The position numbers and the translations under genes were made by a program. DNA of 64,000 nt from Candidatus Heimdallarchaeota archaeon (GTDB lineage Archaea; Asgardarchaeota; Heimdallarchaeia; Heimdallarchaeales; Kariarchaeaceae), in assembly GCA_030149205.1 (NCBI GenBank), contig JASBSB010000006.1, positions 558,001 to 622,000 of the forward strand. Direction: 5' to 3'. The notes below the pieces were generated by a model that worked only from the letters and a program-made list of their open reading frames with translations, was not told where the DNA came from and searched no databases. Shown one piece after another: positions 38,001-46,404 of the stretch; within the stretch, counting starts at the first letter, position 1; each line of letters opens with the position of its first letter.

Positions 38001-38460
38001 CTGTTTTTTTCACCATTGCTCGAGCACCAGTTGTGTCAATAACACCATCTACGATGGTTGTTAAACCATTTTTAAGTTTCCAGTTAATCTGAGAATCCAG
38101 TGTAACACCTTTGACTGGAATTCTAAAACCATTGATTTGTTCATCTTGGGATTGAGTCCAAGTGAAAACCGGATGTGTGGCATTTTGATATGAATTAGTA
38201 AATTTTGTAGACCCTATTCTTGAAACCACAGTTGCCTGATAAAGAACATTCATTCCAAAAATCCCCAAAGTGTTGTCTACGTTTTTTACTGATGCTTTGA
38301 GTGGATAAGTTTGACCGAGATTCATTAGTTTAGAAGGAACTGTAAGGGTGGTATCTGTATTTGCATAATATGCATATGCGTTAGAATTTAAGCTGATCTG
38401 GCTTATTGTTAAAAATACCAACAATCCTATTACAAATAGACTTATGGATCTAAGTTTCAT
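32098..38460 (-). CDS. Giant cell-surface protein with tandem Ig-like domains
   Basis: A 2120-residue protein. A signal peptide is clear (MKLRSISLFVIGLLVFLTI, then SQISLNSNAYAYY). The ectodomain is about 2000 residues of tandem beta-sandwich domains of ~80-100 residues, with repeated phrases of the type GYVTMNY, DSSGFANFTYT and LTVNGQ-like strands, resembling bacterial Ig-like (Big) domains, and many N-x-S/T sequons. A C-terminal TM segment (VTVISTFVIGALIVKYVNKK) is followed by basic residues. It may be an S-layer, adhesin or filament-like stalk. It is the last gene of the 13-gene minus-strand locus, with 36 bp after the 1104-residue gene. Confidence 0.85.
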   Translation of the reverse strand: MKLRSISLFVIGLLVFLTISQISLNSNAYAYYANTDTTLTVPSKLMNLGQTYPLKASVKNVDNTLGIFGMNVLYQATVVSRIGSTKFTNSYQNATHPVFTWTQSQDEQINGFRIPVKGVTLDSQINWKLKNGLTTIVDGVIDTTGARAMVKKTGTLWLLFNSSQVSSSYPSSVILTKAVSYTLELNYNGYTVTQIQFPKGQDGTLYLFDGGSNTGSLVAIESILTSVLKKETVTPSSITYNYVPNRLGSVWLLSYFTDDLAIFSPSFDGASVVVTQASSLSFNFPPVVTYYNKVADISLFIKDSGLPVTGITVDFSIYYNTFWVNIGSSLSSSGGIATVPYTPLISEGLYLLKADMIIQSKEYHSISNFTVNLQSSKINILGSKGFYGSGDFPGSSLVSITGNLLDSSNVPLVNQELNFYKFNTQFIGRVTTGSSGSFQFNFLQNTTVGIFPNYVYAVHNSQNYKTTSINISTEILKGNPRFYNLTTPVNTSSPTITLSGRIEASTSNLLNASIDLYTYNSTGLKWTYTSSTTSIFGLFNFTVANPGAKVMNYRYVFTGSSYYNAMTYDVILNISKSSGYASRLGLLDTKGIQVSLGTPSDPIQYINYHGGNFSFYVKDKQNRGISGADVTLYSRAYNGSFKDYQVGTFKSNKNGLVNIQWTLPKGFDSLNFFKQQFLVGFPYLQANIQHANYSFALTQFYWNLTGLQIIGTTTNQQFFYNSPTTVKLNVTDTLGLPIEDGALFNLYLNSKSLGNIKTVGGQIAIPIIFNATGIQTLLLSYTSPYNVYPYLNSSLTFDLMVNKASYKILIPTTAYNVHIGQTVNLNATVLDGQNKPMSNLNIDIWYYNGAWVKISTPTPLITDSNGYVSMNYKVLLTYLGSYVFEWRLPENINFRSTTQQFQLITTAIETRLTVQNPSSITYSSSTYGNLTLQDALGNKLSNQVLSFSLGSYSWVRTTDVNGFTTFALPNSITPGTYQLNVTFAGQGSFLKNTSLSTLQVTGMKTSLKIYGIQVGKIYVADRIHVGIQAVDELKNPISSATLNIYLDGSLLTLKTDSSGFANFTYTIPNEKNFNLTVQMNSFLGYEKSQASISSAVYKRSVVITDLTNPQILKYNHTVYFLFLIQTDNYLPVSGATVNVTFKSLYSSISIIGYTNSTGYMTLNYTLDSPAGSLLLLSIHSTHLSYLDGTTSISRTILEDTFNRTVNLTELVYTNNSRIQVIVTNSLGDPLKGMQVTVTYNLNSVTILIGQGLTDSKGYVTFTFNVRFTMSHELFLLIEDKNFNFHQFSENIKVFSKAPTGELYVKMSEINSNPAITGTISINTVSPPEVNVLLYIFSGSQWTIMGNISTVNGGFAFVIPQSTVSEQYKVEIGSNSYVLGNSKLITTKFQSIVNVSLLNSTVERYDIFHPMFVVKLDNGSILQSYFADIYWINYGTGGSTYTLWGRYDTRSINSLNTTVVTGNYKILVVIPNQGWIRQNVNSSFSLTVAHEKYSVQFNDVKVNRLESVTLRYILLDNDGQKVSGVSATLSIQINGSWTSLASSSIKNGILEFMIKPDVPFGTYNIQLTASSTSVYAGVILHARLSILQSTTLTLINSQSIQPIYTDGLNVSIRLTENSYGQGLSNQSVRFTLLMNNKIFFSFETFTNQSGFITLHSIFRDVVPGSIYTLTVQFNGNSLLSSSSVNYTLPTTQKETVRVLLDRAHTKDYGVTFNQTLAFSVNDETGVIHKGSVKWLLLQFKNGNWINTGVSGKIQLGSSSYYSLYFSLTGSYRIIFEYQENTLFVQGSPLIVDLGWRAPTPVIEVKMINTSYLGTINQTFYVYNNGNSSQPLYNVSVYISTPWGKTTMQTNRFGAFTLLKSSIDLKPGRYTLYISTTGGVQISSTATEVPMNVNPRYESFKYKISDQFWDRLINGTLSDQVNNASYDIIIYSNNSIIYSRNNLTSSELLQGFYSQIHQGQDLNYNITRHKQNYADLTLTGKFMLLDIPIQISVTPTFYNGTGLFQLTTIDLRTQLSLNGVPIKGMLVIGNQTFTLDITETSFLIHLPITNGTIYLSLNAGLGYTGTNSQVFSFNSPLIFQKLGQQNGFAIPMDVTVISTFVIGALIVKYVNKKGFFKRTSGQ

Positions 38461-38496
38461 CAGTAATACAAATTTAGATACTTATTTAAAGAGGGA

Positions 38497-41400
38497 TTAC
38501 ACAGAATCTAAGTCCATCATCCTTACAAGCCATAACTTAAACTCACGTGAATATCTCACCTTTATCAAAATAAATTGTAGATCTTTTCTTAGATTCAGCA
38601 AGAAACCAGCAAAATCTCTTGGATGTAGTTTCTCCCATTTAGCTAAATAATCAAGCATTTGACCTCCAAGGTTTTGTGGAATTGTGGAATTGATAGAATT
38701 ACATTCATCTAGAATTAAAATTAATTTTGAAAATGGCAAATCAAATTTATGCCCAGTGATTGGATAGATAAAACACTCAGACATCACTTCAAGTATATAT
38801 TTACGAAGAGACCACTGGTTTTTAGGATTTAGCAAAAATCCAACCTTTTCTATAAATTCTGCTCTTAGTTGGAAAGCATGGAGCTTAGGGTCACTTTCAG
38901 AACCAGGGATTGCTATTCGTTGCTTTGATGAGATTGATATGCCCACCTTCTGTTTTACCTTTGTTTTGGATTTTGATGTTCTCTCGTGTCTGATACTACT
39001 GGGTTTTGGTGGTGCTGGAAATTCATTTTCAATTAGTTTTTCTGTTACTGAAACTGATTTTTCACTTTGTGATGCTTTTATTTGTGATTTTATGTGTAAT
39101 TCTTCAGATGACTGAATAGAAGGTCGAGGGGGTGAAAAATCTTTAGATGTTTCATTTTCCTTAGGTAGCAATTCACTGACAGTGTTTATAGAATTAACAG
39201 GTGAGAACGATGCAATTTTGGATGTTTTGTTTGGATCTTTTGCTTGAGAATTTTCGTCCTTCATGTCCTCATCAACTGCTATAGAGTCACCCAAACTAAC
39301 TTCTTCTAATTCTAGAGATTTGTCATTTCCAATTATTTGGTCCTCTTCTTTTGCACCAGAGATTTCTCTAACATTGTCAATTTCTTTAATGTCTTTGAGA
39401 CCAATCTCCTGCTCTCCAAGGAGATTTACATTAGTTTCTTCATTAGTTTCTTCTTGTAATTCTTCTTGTAATTCTTCATTAGTTTCTTCTTGTAATTCTT
39501 CATTAGTTTCTTCTTGTAATTCTTCATTTGGTTCTCTTAAGGGAGGTGATTCATCTTCCAGTCCCTCTGAAATATCAATACCTTCCTCTAAGAACCCTTC
39601 ATTTGCAATAGATTGAGCTTCAAGAAGAATTTCAGATAGTTTAGATTTTAGTTTAATTACAGAACCAACATTCAACGGAATTGATTCAATAATTGAGTAA
39701 TATGTTAGAAGCTTCTCAAGTAGCTGTTCATCCTCAACATACTGTTTGAAAATTAGGAAGGCATCGTTCAACCACAATTTAATATCAGAGATAGACTCAA
39801 TATCTGTTTTATAATTTACCAGAAATGAAATTAGTTTTTCAAGTCTCTGTTCCTGCTTTAAATTTACCACAAATGACTCCAAACGTTTGCTTGGTATGGA
39901 TAGCTCTTTCTTAGTGACTTCAATGAGATTCAGGAGATTTTGATCTAGTTGATATGTAGAATTTAATTTTATGATTTGTCTCTTCTCTACAGACTGACTC
40001 AACAGGTTTTCCAACCTTAATTGAGAGTATATAACATCTCTAGTTCTTTCTCTGAGTTCTTCAAGATTCAAGGGTTTACCTAATTCAAACTGAGTAAAGA
40101 TAAACCATTGATCAAACAGCTCTTCTAAGTTTTGCTCCTCAGTAAATAATACACGTGTCTCTTGCTTGATTTCTTGCTCATCTTCGTCCTGGTCTGTTAA
40201 ATTAGCATCAGGAATTTTATAGAAAGTGCCTGCTAAATTGCTTTCAAATTCTAATTCGAAGTGTTTCAAAAGTTTTTCATCGATTATATCATAGGGAAGA
40301 ATTGTGGGTGAATTTAGATATGAATTTAAAACTATATGCTGTGAAGGATTAATTTTAATCCCTAATGATTTTGAGACAAACTTTGGGGCTGGAACACCTA
40401 AAAACATCTGAAGTTCAGTAAAATAAAAAAATTCGTCTTCCAAATTCCCCATTGAAAATTGGGTTGGGAAACACTCTATTTCCCAAAATTTACTAAGTTT
40501 CTTTAGCTTAATTCCCAAGGATTTATTCCTCTCTTCTGTTGAGAAGTATTCCCATCCAGTGATGTTGAGACTGTAATTCAATCTCCCCACCATGCGCAAA
40601 GTATGCAACATAAACCCAAAGGCTAATGTCTGCTTACGTGATAATTCCGTAACATCTATAATTAATGTTCCACCTTCCAAGATATGATCAAATGAGTCTG
40701 TTGAAAACGAGCTCAGGTTTAACAAATCATTGTATTTGGTTAGAAATTGTCGAATCTGTACATCTCTGAACTGTGAATCCTCAAAATCACTGTATTCATT
40801 GGGTAACCTCATTTGTTCCTCCATATTTGCAAAGGTTGACACAGAGTTACGTGGGTTGTTTATCCATTTGAACAACATTTGAGCAGCAGATATATCTTCA
40901 CGGCTCTCAAAAAGAATAGACCAGAATCTGATTAACAAACTTGTAAACCTAAAACTCTGTTTCATTAACAGATACAGATTAAAACTAAGTTTATCTGCAG
41001 TTATAATCTTCACCTTCCTTTCCTTTCCAACTACGCCTTTGAGGACATCAGTATAGGACTGAGGTGATTTTGTTAAAATAATCTGATTTGAAGGTAAAAT
41101 AACAGTATGAAGAGCAAAACTAAACAATCGATCTGTATCGCCAATCAAAGTCATTGTTTTGACAGTGTCCACATAAATATTGCTGTTTCTCAGAGACCTC
41201 CCAAGATAAGCTGTACCTTGGTCCCACTTAGGTAGATTTTGATTCTTAAAATGTGAATTATGAATTCCCGATACCTGTTGTGACAGCATAAGAACCTCTA
41301 ATTTGTTGAGTTCTTTGCCCAGACTCAAAGTTACTGTATTTACAAAATTTGAAACATCCAAACTGATCACTGGAACTCCATTTGAATCATAATTAACCAG

Positions 41401-41811
41401 TGAAATAATTTTTTTCAACTGTTTTGGGTAAAGAAAGTAGCTACAAAACTTCCTCAGTTCTCTTAATAGGGGAGCTAGGAGCTTGTTTTGAAATCGTCCC
41501 ACAAGACTAACTGCAATGTACAGGATCTTTTTTTCTCGATTCGGTGAATTTGAAAACAATAGATGAGGGGTAATGTGAACATGGGTGTTTTCATATTTGA
41601 TTTTTATCTTGTATAATTCATTGATTACCTGTGAAATACCTCTGATAAATTGATTTGGGACAATTTGATCTGTGATTGAGATTGAATAGAGGTCTGAACG
41701 ACTGGGATAAATTGGGATCTTAGCAAAATCTAAGATGAATACTCTAACATCAAAACTGGTTTTATGATCTGCAGTATCGATGATAAGTGAGCTTTGAACA
41801 GCAGATGTCAA
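38497..41811 (-). CDS. 1104-residue HerA/VirB4-like protein lacking a P-loop
   Basis: No family fully matches. An N-terminal ~250-residue region is followed by a segment with the layout of HerA/FtsK/VirB4 ATPases: KTMTLIGDTDRLFSFALHTV at the usual Walker A place but without GxGKT, KVKIITADKLSFNLYLLMK like the family's NP strand, AQMLFKWINNPR, and GGTLIIDVTELSRKQTLAFG in the Walker B position. The ATPase is therefore probably degenerate. After about residue 640 comes a coiled, acidic low-complexity tail with EELQEETN repeats (about residues 760-795), a serine/lysine-rich linker, and a conserved-looking last ~150 residues. It is 151 bp downstream of the 427-residue gene. Confidence 0.55.
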   Translation of the reverse strand: MTSAVQSSLIIDTADHKTSFDVRVFILDFAKIPIYPSRSDLYSISITDQIVPNQFIRGISQVINELYKIKIKYENTHVHITPHLLFSNSPNREKKILYIAVSLVGRFQNKLLAPLLRELRKFCSYFLYPKQLKKIISLVNYDSNGVPVISLDVSNFVNTVTLSLGKELNKLEVLMLSQQVSGIHNSHFKNQNLPKWDQGTAYLGRSLRNSNIYVDTVKTMTLIGDTDRLFSFALHTVILPSNQIILTKSPQSYTDVLKGVVGKERKVKIITADKLSFNLYLLMKQSFRFTSLLIRFWSILFESREDISAAQMLFKWINNPRNSVSTFANMEEQMRLPNEYSDFEDSQFRDVQIRQFLTKYNDLLNLSSFSTDSFDHILEGGTLIIDVTELSRKQTLAFGFMLHTLRMVGRLNYSLNITGWEYFSTEERNKSLGIKLKKLSKFWEIECFPTQFSMGNLEDEFFYFTELQMFLGVPAPKFVSKSLGIKINPSQHIVLNSYLNSPTILPYDIIDEKLLKHFELEFESNLAGTFYKIPDANLTDQDEDEQEIKQETRVLFTEEQNLEELFDQWFIFTQFELGKPLNLEELRERTRDVIYSQLRLENLLSQSVEKRQIIKLNSTYQLDQNLLNLIEVTKKELSIPSKRLESFVVNLKQEQRLEKLISFLVNYKTDIESISDIKLWLNDAFLIFKQYVEDEQLLEKLLTYYSIIESIPLNVGSVIKLKSKLSEILLEAQSIANEGFLEEGIDISEGLEDESPPLREPNEELQEETNEELQEETNEELQEELQEETNEETNVNLLGEQEIGLKDIKEIDNVREISGAKEEDQIIGNDKSLELEEVSLGDSIAVDEDMKDENSQAKDPNKTSKIASFSPVNSINTVSELLPKENETSKDFSPPRPSIQSSEELHIKSQIKASQSEKSVSVTEKLIENEFPAPPKPSSIRHERTSKSKTKVKQKVGISISSKQRIAIPGSESDPKLHAFQLRAEFIEKVGFLLNPKNQWSLRKYILEVMSECFIYPITGHKFDLPFSKLILILDECNSINSTIPQNLGGQMLDYLAKWEKLHPRDFAGFLLNLRKDLQFILIKVRYSREFKLWLVRMMDLDSV
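39430..39533 (-). repeat. 24-bp tandem repeat encoding EELQEETN
   Basis: Within the 1104-residue gene, about four copies of a 24-bp unit (plus-strand TTAGTTTCTTCTTGTAATTC core) encode EELQEETN or a shortened form. The copies are nearly identical in DNA, so the array is young and probably length-variable. It codes an acidic, flexible linker. Confidence 0.8.
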
Positions 41812-41962
41812 TCTATATGTTAAGTTAAAGATGTCTTAATAAAGAAGAATTCTGAAAATTTGGTGAAAAGCTTGTACAAACTTCAAATCTAATTTCACTT
41901 TGAATGACAAAATATTCAAATTAATTTATCCGATTCTTTCTGAAGTAACAAAGTTTACCTTA

Positions 41963-43243
41963 TTATGAATTCATTATCTCAGATAATGTTGTATATGTTT
42001 CCATATAACCAAATTTAAAGGATAGAGACAATATGATCCTATGAATTTTTCTAAGTGGAAGATTATTATTTCTAAGAATTCTTAACACACCTCTGAAGAC
42101 AGACACAAGGTTATCTGGACATGATTTATATCTAAAAAATTTAGTCAGCGTAATAACCAAATCCAAAGGTAAGCCAGATAGAACTGCTTCAACCCCAATT
42201 TCAGTAATATAAAGCTTAATTCCTGTATTTGGTCGAATAATTAGACTCTCTAACGGATTACTTTTACTGAGTTTTCTTGATGTTTTAGATAATAACTGAT
42301 GAGAAATCAGATTTTGTACCATACCAAAATTTGCAAGCTGAGTTTTAATGTGGGTTTGAATATCAATAGATGATGCTTTGATCATTTCCTTCATAATATA
42401 AATATAGATAAGCTGACCCAAACATAGGAAAGGTTGGTTAGTACATCGTTGACAATAAACTCCATCTCCTTTGAGGCTGACTGTGTGTAATCCATCAATA
42501 GTTGAAATCCTGATCTTTAAACGAGTAACTTTAGTTAAATCTAAATTATTTATATTCATTTGGTAAAAATTTTGTAATACCTCTTTAAGCTCTCTGAAAG
42601 AGTTTATGCCTATTATAAAATGGGTGTCTAAGCTTTCCAACTCGTATAATCTTTTGAAAAATTTCAGAATACCTGTGATCAGGGTGGTGTTAGGGAAGGA
42701 ATGTGTAGCGAAAATTACCCGTAGAATTTGTTCTTGAATCGATCTGAATGGAAAAAGAATGTTTGGTATTCGAGGTAAGAATTGTTGTGATTGAGACTTA
42801 TCGGTTATATTAACCCCCATCGTATCTAAAATTTTCATTGTGTGAAATTTAGTTAAATTTGATTCCCTGCTCCATTCTTCATAAGAAGATATTTCTGATC
42901 CCATAATAGGAGGATCTAAGACAGGTAATTGCTCATCTAAGATTTTTTCCTCAGCTTTGTTTGATAGAACCAATGGGATACCATATAGTTCACTAATGAG
43001 GAAAATGGGAAGGTGTTCGAATTGTAATTTTTCTACCAGAATAAATCTGAGTGAATCTATCTGTTCAATATAATCTGTTAACAGCCCCTTTAGAGTGTCT
43101 TTATACAAAATCTCATTTATCGTAAAGCAATTTATCTCGAATGTCTCTTCTATGATTTTTTGCAGTTTAACAGATGAGGTGATAATGAAGTCATTGTCAG
43201 AAAGATGTTCTATGACTTCTTGAATCACTGGCATAGTCAACAT
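41963..43243 (-). CDS. Unknown soluble protein with CxxC motif, locus member
   Basis: Not recognised. It is about 426 residues, mixed alpha/beta at the start (ITSSVKLQKIIEETFEINCF, SLRFILVEKLQFEHLPIFL). A cysteine cluster GVYCQRCTNQPFLCLG lies around residues 262-276 and could bind zinc. The helical C-terminus (TEIGVEAVLSGLPLDLVITL, then TKFFRYKSCPDN) is like the winged and helical parts that follow Ski2/archaeal helicase cores, but no P-loop or DEAD motif is present. Its start overlaps the stop of the upstream membrane gene (TGATG); the frame also has TTG at 43246. A 151-bp gap follows it. Confidence 0.5.
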   Translation of the reverse strand: MLTMPVIQEVIEHLSDNDFIITSSVKLQKIIEETFEINCFTINEILYKDTLKGLLTDYIEQIDSLRFILVEKLQFEHLPIFLISELYGIPLVLSNKAEEKILDEQLPVLDPPIMGSEISSYEEWSRESNLTKFHTMKILDTMGVNITDKSQSQQFLPRIPNILFPFRSIQEQILRVIFATHSFPNTTLITGILKFFKRLYELESLDTHFIIGINSFRELKEVLQNFYQMNINNLDLTKVTRLKIRISTIDGLHTVSLKGDGVYCQRCTNQPFLCLGQLIYIYIMKEMIKASSIDIQTHIKTQLANFGMVQNLISHQLLSKTSRKLSKSNPLESLIIRPNTGIKLYITEIGVEAVLSGLPLDLVITLTKFFRYKSCPDNLVSVFRGVLRILRNNNLPLRKIHRIILSLSFKFGYMETYTTLSEIMNS

Positions 43244-43986
43244 CAAATTACACCTAACTCCACATATCTTAGAAATGTGTCTGGATCCTCTTCTGGGTGA
43301 GACACTACTTGCATCGCTTTTCGATTTCTTAGCTCCATCACAACAAAAATAACCAATTGACTCAGAGTAAGTAATGAGGTATTTTCGAGTCCTAATGCAG
43401 GAACAAAGAATATTGAGCTAAAGATGATCCCAGCTAACATCATTAGTGTTAATGGGTGATCCCTGCCCATTAAAACAAAGACTCCAAAAAGTTCATTTGA
43501 TCTAGGTAATCCAGATATGAAGATTGAGACTATAATATACCACAGCATAAAATAGCTAAAATATACATTAAATCCATTATAGACCAAAAAAAGGATCAGA
43601 TTATCCTGGTAGATAAACAACAGGAGGTCAACAATTATCAAAACATATGGGGCAAAAAGAAAGGTTACCTCAGCCTTGAAATTTTGCCTTAGATTTACGC
43701 CCAGACCTACATATACTCTATCAAAGGTAATTGCAATTCCACTTGTGATATCACCTGAAAACAATCGGACAACAGTAAGTCTAATAAACAGTTTTGAGAG
43801 CGTTCCAATAAAGAATATTCTGTTAAGCAATCTAAACACTGTATCATCATTGTATTTGACTGCTGTAAATCTTAGCAATCTTAGAAATTGAGCAAGAATG
43901 AACTCATGGACAATAGGGAAGAAGAGCAAAGCTAAGAAAAAAGCAAGGACAATATACGAAATCTGATAGACAATGCTTAGATCCAT
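43243..43986 (-). CDS. Six-TM membrane protein, locus member
   Basis: Not recognised. It is about 247 residues with predicted TM segments near residues 8-28, 45-75, 105-128, 130-150, 165-190 and 195-215. A HEF sequence (FFPIVHEFILAQFL) in the first segment recalls the start of an HExxH site-2 protease motif, but the second His is absent and no DG motif follows, so protease activity is not claimed. GTG 43989 and ATG 43986 are in frame. It is translationally coupled to the downstream 427-residue gene and is the most polytopic member of the locus. Confidence 0.5.
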   Translation of the reverse strand: MDLSIVYQISYIVLAFFLALLFFPIVHEFILAQFLRLLRFTAVKYNDDTVFRLLNRIFFIGTLSKLFIRLTVVRLFSGDITSGIAITFDRVYVGLGVNLRQNFKAEVTFLFAPYVLIIVDLLLFIYQDNLILFLVYNGFNVYFSYFMLWYIIVSIFISGLPRSNELFGVFVLMGRDHPLTLMMLAGIIFSSIFFVPALGLENTSLLTLSQLVIFVVMELRNRKAMQVVSHPEEDPDTFLRYVELGVI

Positions 43987-44009
43987 CACAATTAAAGTGT
44001 GAATTAGTT

Positions 44010-44540
44010 TTATAAAGAGATAATCTGTGGAAATTGTACCACATCTAGATTCTGGTAGACCTGAAAATAAGGAACCTTAAGTTTGTTTCGACGAATTGGA
44101 GAAAATATTAATGTATGGATCTTTGCTGATTTGAGTTCTACAAGGATCTCTTCTAAAAATCGAAGATAATTTTTTGTGTAATGGTGCAGAGCATCAAGAT
44201 CATAAAAAACTAAAGTAAAGTTTTTCATTTTTTTGTTTCTAATCACAGATTTAATTTGAGAAAGAAGACCCCTCCCAATATTAGTGTCTTCCATCCAATT
44301 ACGGGTTGAGATGGTATAAACGTAAGACCTCAGGTTTGCAGGAATAAGACTTTCTGGAAATTCTTCTATGGTATCAACTATTAGGAATTTACTCTTGGGT
44401 AAGTTAATCTCAGGAAGAAGTATACGAACATTTTTCTTAACCAGGTTGTTTAAGATATGAATCAATGATACCCGAGATTCATATTTAGTATCAGCGTAGA
44501 AGCCAATTCTGACCATTGGAGATAATTCAGACGAAATCAT
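44010..44540 (-). CDS. RecA-fold-like protein without P-loop, locus member
   Basis: Function not recognised. It is 176 residues with an alternating strand/helix pattern like a small RecA-like domain: MVRIGFYADTKYESRVSLIH at the position of Walker A but with no GxxxxGK, KFLIVDTIEEF, and FTLVFYDLDALHHYTKNYLR as a Walker-B-like strand, then IHTLIFSPIRRN. It resembles KaiC/MEDS-type pseudo-ATPases used in signalling. Its ATG overlaps the helicase stop (ATGA), so it is probably made in ratio with the XPD-like helicase and may be its partner. Confidence 0.5.
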   Translation of the reverse strand: MISSELSPMVRIGFYADTKYESRVSLIHILNNLVKKNVRILLPEINLPKSKFLIVDTIEEFPESLIPANLRSYVYTISTRNWMEDTNIGRGLLSQIKSVIRNKKMKNFTLVFYDLDALHHYTKNYLRFLEEILVELKSAKIHTLIFSPIRRNKLKVPYFQVYQNLDVVQFPQIISL

Positions 44541-46363
44541 GAGTTTAACTCCTCAAGAGTATCATAACCTGAGAAAAAATTGTCAATTTCCCCAATTAAT
44601 CTCTCAAAATTTGTGAATTTCTTGATTTCAAAGCTCTTATCAAACCCTCTAAGTAGTTCAGCCCTAAAGTCTAAAATAACTAAAGCACCTTTATCTACGC
44701 TAGATCTAACAGTCCTTCCAATGGCTTGGCTTATCAGTTGAAACAATGGAATCACCTGTTCAAAGTTGGTCGCCAGCATATGGTTTTCTAAAACGTTAAG
44801 TAATAGCTGAGAAATAAATTTTTGATCTGGAGAAGGAGTAGCAAAGGGCAATCCAGCAAAGATTAAGGTAGAAATCAAAGAATTTCCATGTTGTACGAGT
44901 TGTATTCCTTCAGAAAGCTTACCTGAAGAGATAGCCAGTATCAAATGTTTCTTTTTTCTAAATCTGAGCGAATTCTGAATCTCTGAGATTTGGGTGCTTC
45001 TATCTTCCTTCACAATGGGAATCTTACTAATCTTGTTAAGATAGACAAATAAATCCTCTTGAAAAGAGTATGAGGGGCACACGACCATAATATGTCTGGG
45101 TGACACTTCTGCAAGCCTTAGAATTGCCCTGCTCATTGTAGTATAGAGATAGGGGTTTCTTCTTTCATATTTACTGGTCAGTCCTGAGTTTACGACAAAG
45201 CCCTTGAACATTTGTGTGTTATCGATTTCTTCAAGATCAAGTAGCCTTGCCTTACGGAAACCGAATATCTTTTGAAAAGTTTTTAGTGGTCGTAATGTAC
45301 CGCTCATGAATATTTGCAAAGCTGCATCATCCAAATTTTTCAGCCATTTAGCTGGAGAAACCCTTACAAAAGCAATTTCAGACCTATTTGATATTAGATA
45401 ACCAGTATTCCTCATCTTTAAAAATCGGTTAAATTGAAGTACTGGTTCAGAACTGAGATAAGTAAAAGTTTCTGGATCTGTGAACCTATCATCTACATCA
45501 AGCATGCTGCTTAGTTCATCCCAGACATATTCTGGAGCAACCTCATCTGTCGACAGCAGGTCAATATGTCCTATTATCTTCTTTAAAGTGTTAAGCAGAA
45601 CATGATTTCCAATGAATTCTTCTATAAATTCGATGTCATTGAGGGTTAAAGACTCTCTCACTGTGTTGGCTAAGTTATGTGCCTCATCCACAATAATTAT
45701 GGTATCATCTAACGATAGATTCATAGAATTTAAGAGGTATGAAAAAAGAGGCTCCAGGATATAAGGATAGGTTGTCAACACAATATCAGCAGCCTTAAGC
45801 ATTGAGTGCTGGATATAGTATGGACATTGATTCTTTTTAGAGTTAAATACTTGATGTTTAAAATATTCAGTGTTAGGATCTTTCAATAGTTTTAGATTGA
45901 TGGTGTGGAGATAACGTTCCCCCTGTGGTTTTTCAATGGTACGACTGGGATGAAAGTTACAGGGAAGAAGATGACAGAGAAATCCAACAGCTTCTGGAGC
46001 GATGTGCATACTTTTTTGAGAGGTGTTCGCTAAGATCCTGCACATTTTGTACTTTCCCAGAAAAGGCACTATTAATGGGGGATTCTTCTTTTTATGATAT
46101 ATCGCTCTCCATTCTCTGAGAAAAGAACTAAGCTGAGAGATTGTCCTACAGAATACAACGATTTTTTGATGTGGAGCTTTCTTCGCCAACGTCGCAGATA
46201 ACACAGCAATAGTCTTTCCTGCCCCTGTAGAGTTATGAATCATGATTTTACTTTTGGGCTCCGCACTGGCAATTTCTTCCATCATTCTGAACTGTGAGGT
46301 ACTCGGTGATTGATAGGGAAATAAGCTGTTGTACTCAGTAATTACCTGACTTGTCGTTTTCAC
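44537..46363 (-). CDS. XPD/Rad3-family superfamily 2 DNA helicase with iron-sulfur cluster
   Basis: A 608-residue helicase starting at GTG. Motif I is NSTGAGKT (44-51). Four cysteines, C108, C130, C135 and C180, sit between motif I and the DEAH box in the spacing of the XPD 4Fe-4S domain. Motif II is VDEAHN (225-230). Motif III/IV-like IFMSGTLRPL, motif V IAISSGKLSEGI and motif VI QAIGRTVRSS are all present. XPD-family enzymes unwind 5'-3' along single-stranded DNA. The genomic context, not excision repair genes, suggests a specialised role. It is the only visibly intact ATPase in the 13-gene locus. Confidence 0.92.
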   Translation of the reverse strand: MKTTSQVITEYNSLFPYQSPSTSQFRMMEEIASAEPKSKIMIHNSTGAGKTIAVLSATLAKKAPHQKIVVFCRTISQLSSFLREWRAIYHKKKNPPLIVPFLGKYKMCRILANTSQKSMHIAPEAVGFLCHLLPCNFHPSRTIEKPQGERYLHTINLKLLKDPNTEYFKHQVFNSKKNQCPYYIQHSMLKAADIVLTTYPYILEPLFSYLLNSMNLSLDDTIIIVDEAHNLANTVRESLTLNDIEFIEEFIGNHVLLNTLKKIIGHIDLLSTDEVAPEYVWDELSSMLDVDDRFTDPETFTYLSSEPVLQFNRFLKMRNTGYLISNRSEIAFVRVSPAKWLKNLDDAALQIFMSGTLRPLKTFQKIFGFRKARLLDLEEIDNTQMFKGFVVNSGLTSKYERRNPYLYTTMSRAILRLAEVSPRHIMVVCPSYSFQEDLFVYLNKISKIPIVKEDRSTQISEIQNSLRFRKKKHLILAISSGKLSEGIQLVQHGNSLISTLIFAGLPFATPSPDQKFISQLLLNVLENHMLATNFEQVIPLFQLISQAIGRTVRSSVDKGALVILDFRAELLRGFDKSFEIKKFTNFERLIGEIDNFFSGYDTLEELNS

Positions 46364-46404
46364 TCTCTAAGTAATGTATTTCTTATTTATTTAAAGAAAG
46401 ATTC

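Noticed and set aside
39263..39616. 117-residue serine-rich open frame on the plus strand
   Set aside because: It is the antisense of the acidic EELQEETN region of the 1104-residue protein, a typical composition shadow.
43243..43986. The six-TM locus protein as another site-2 protease
   Set aside because: It has HEF in the first hydrophobic segment but no second His and no NxxPxxxxDG motif.
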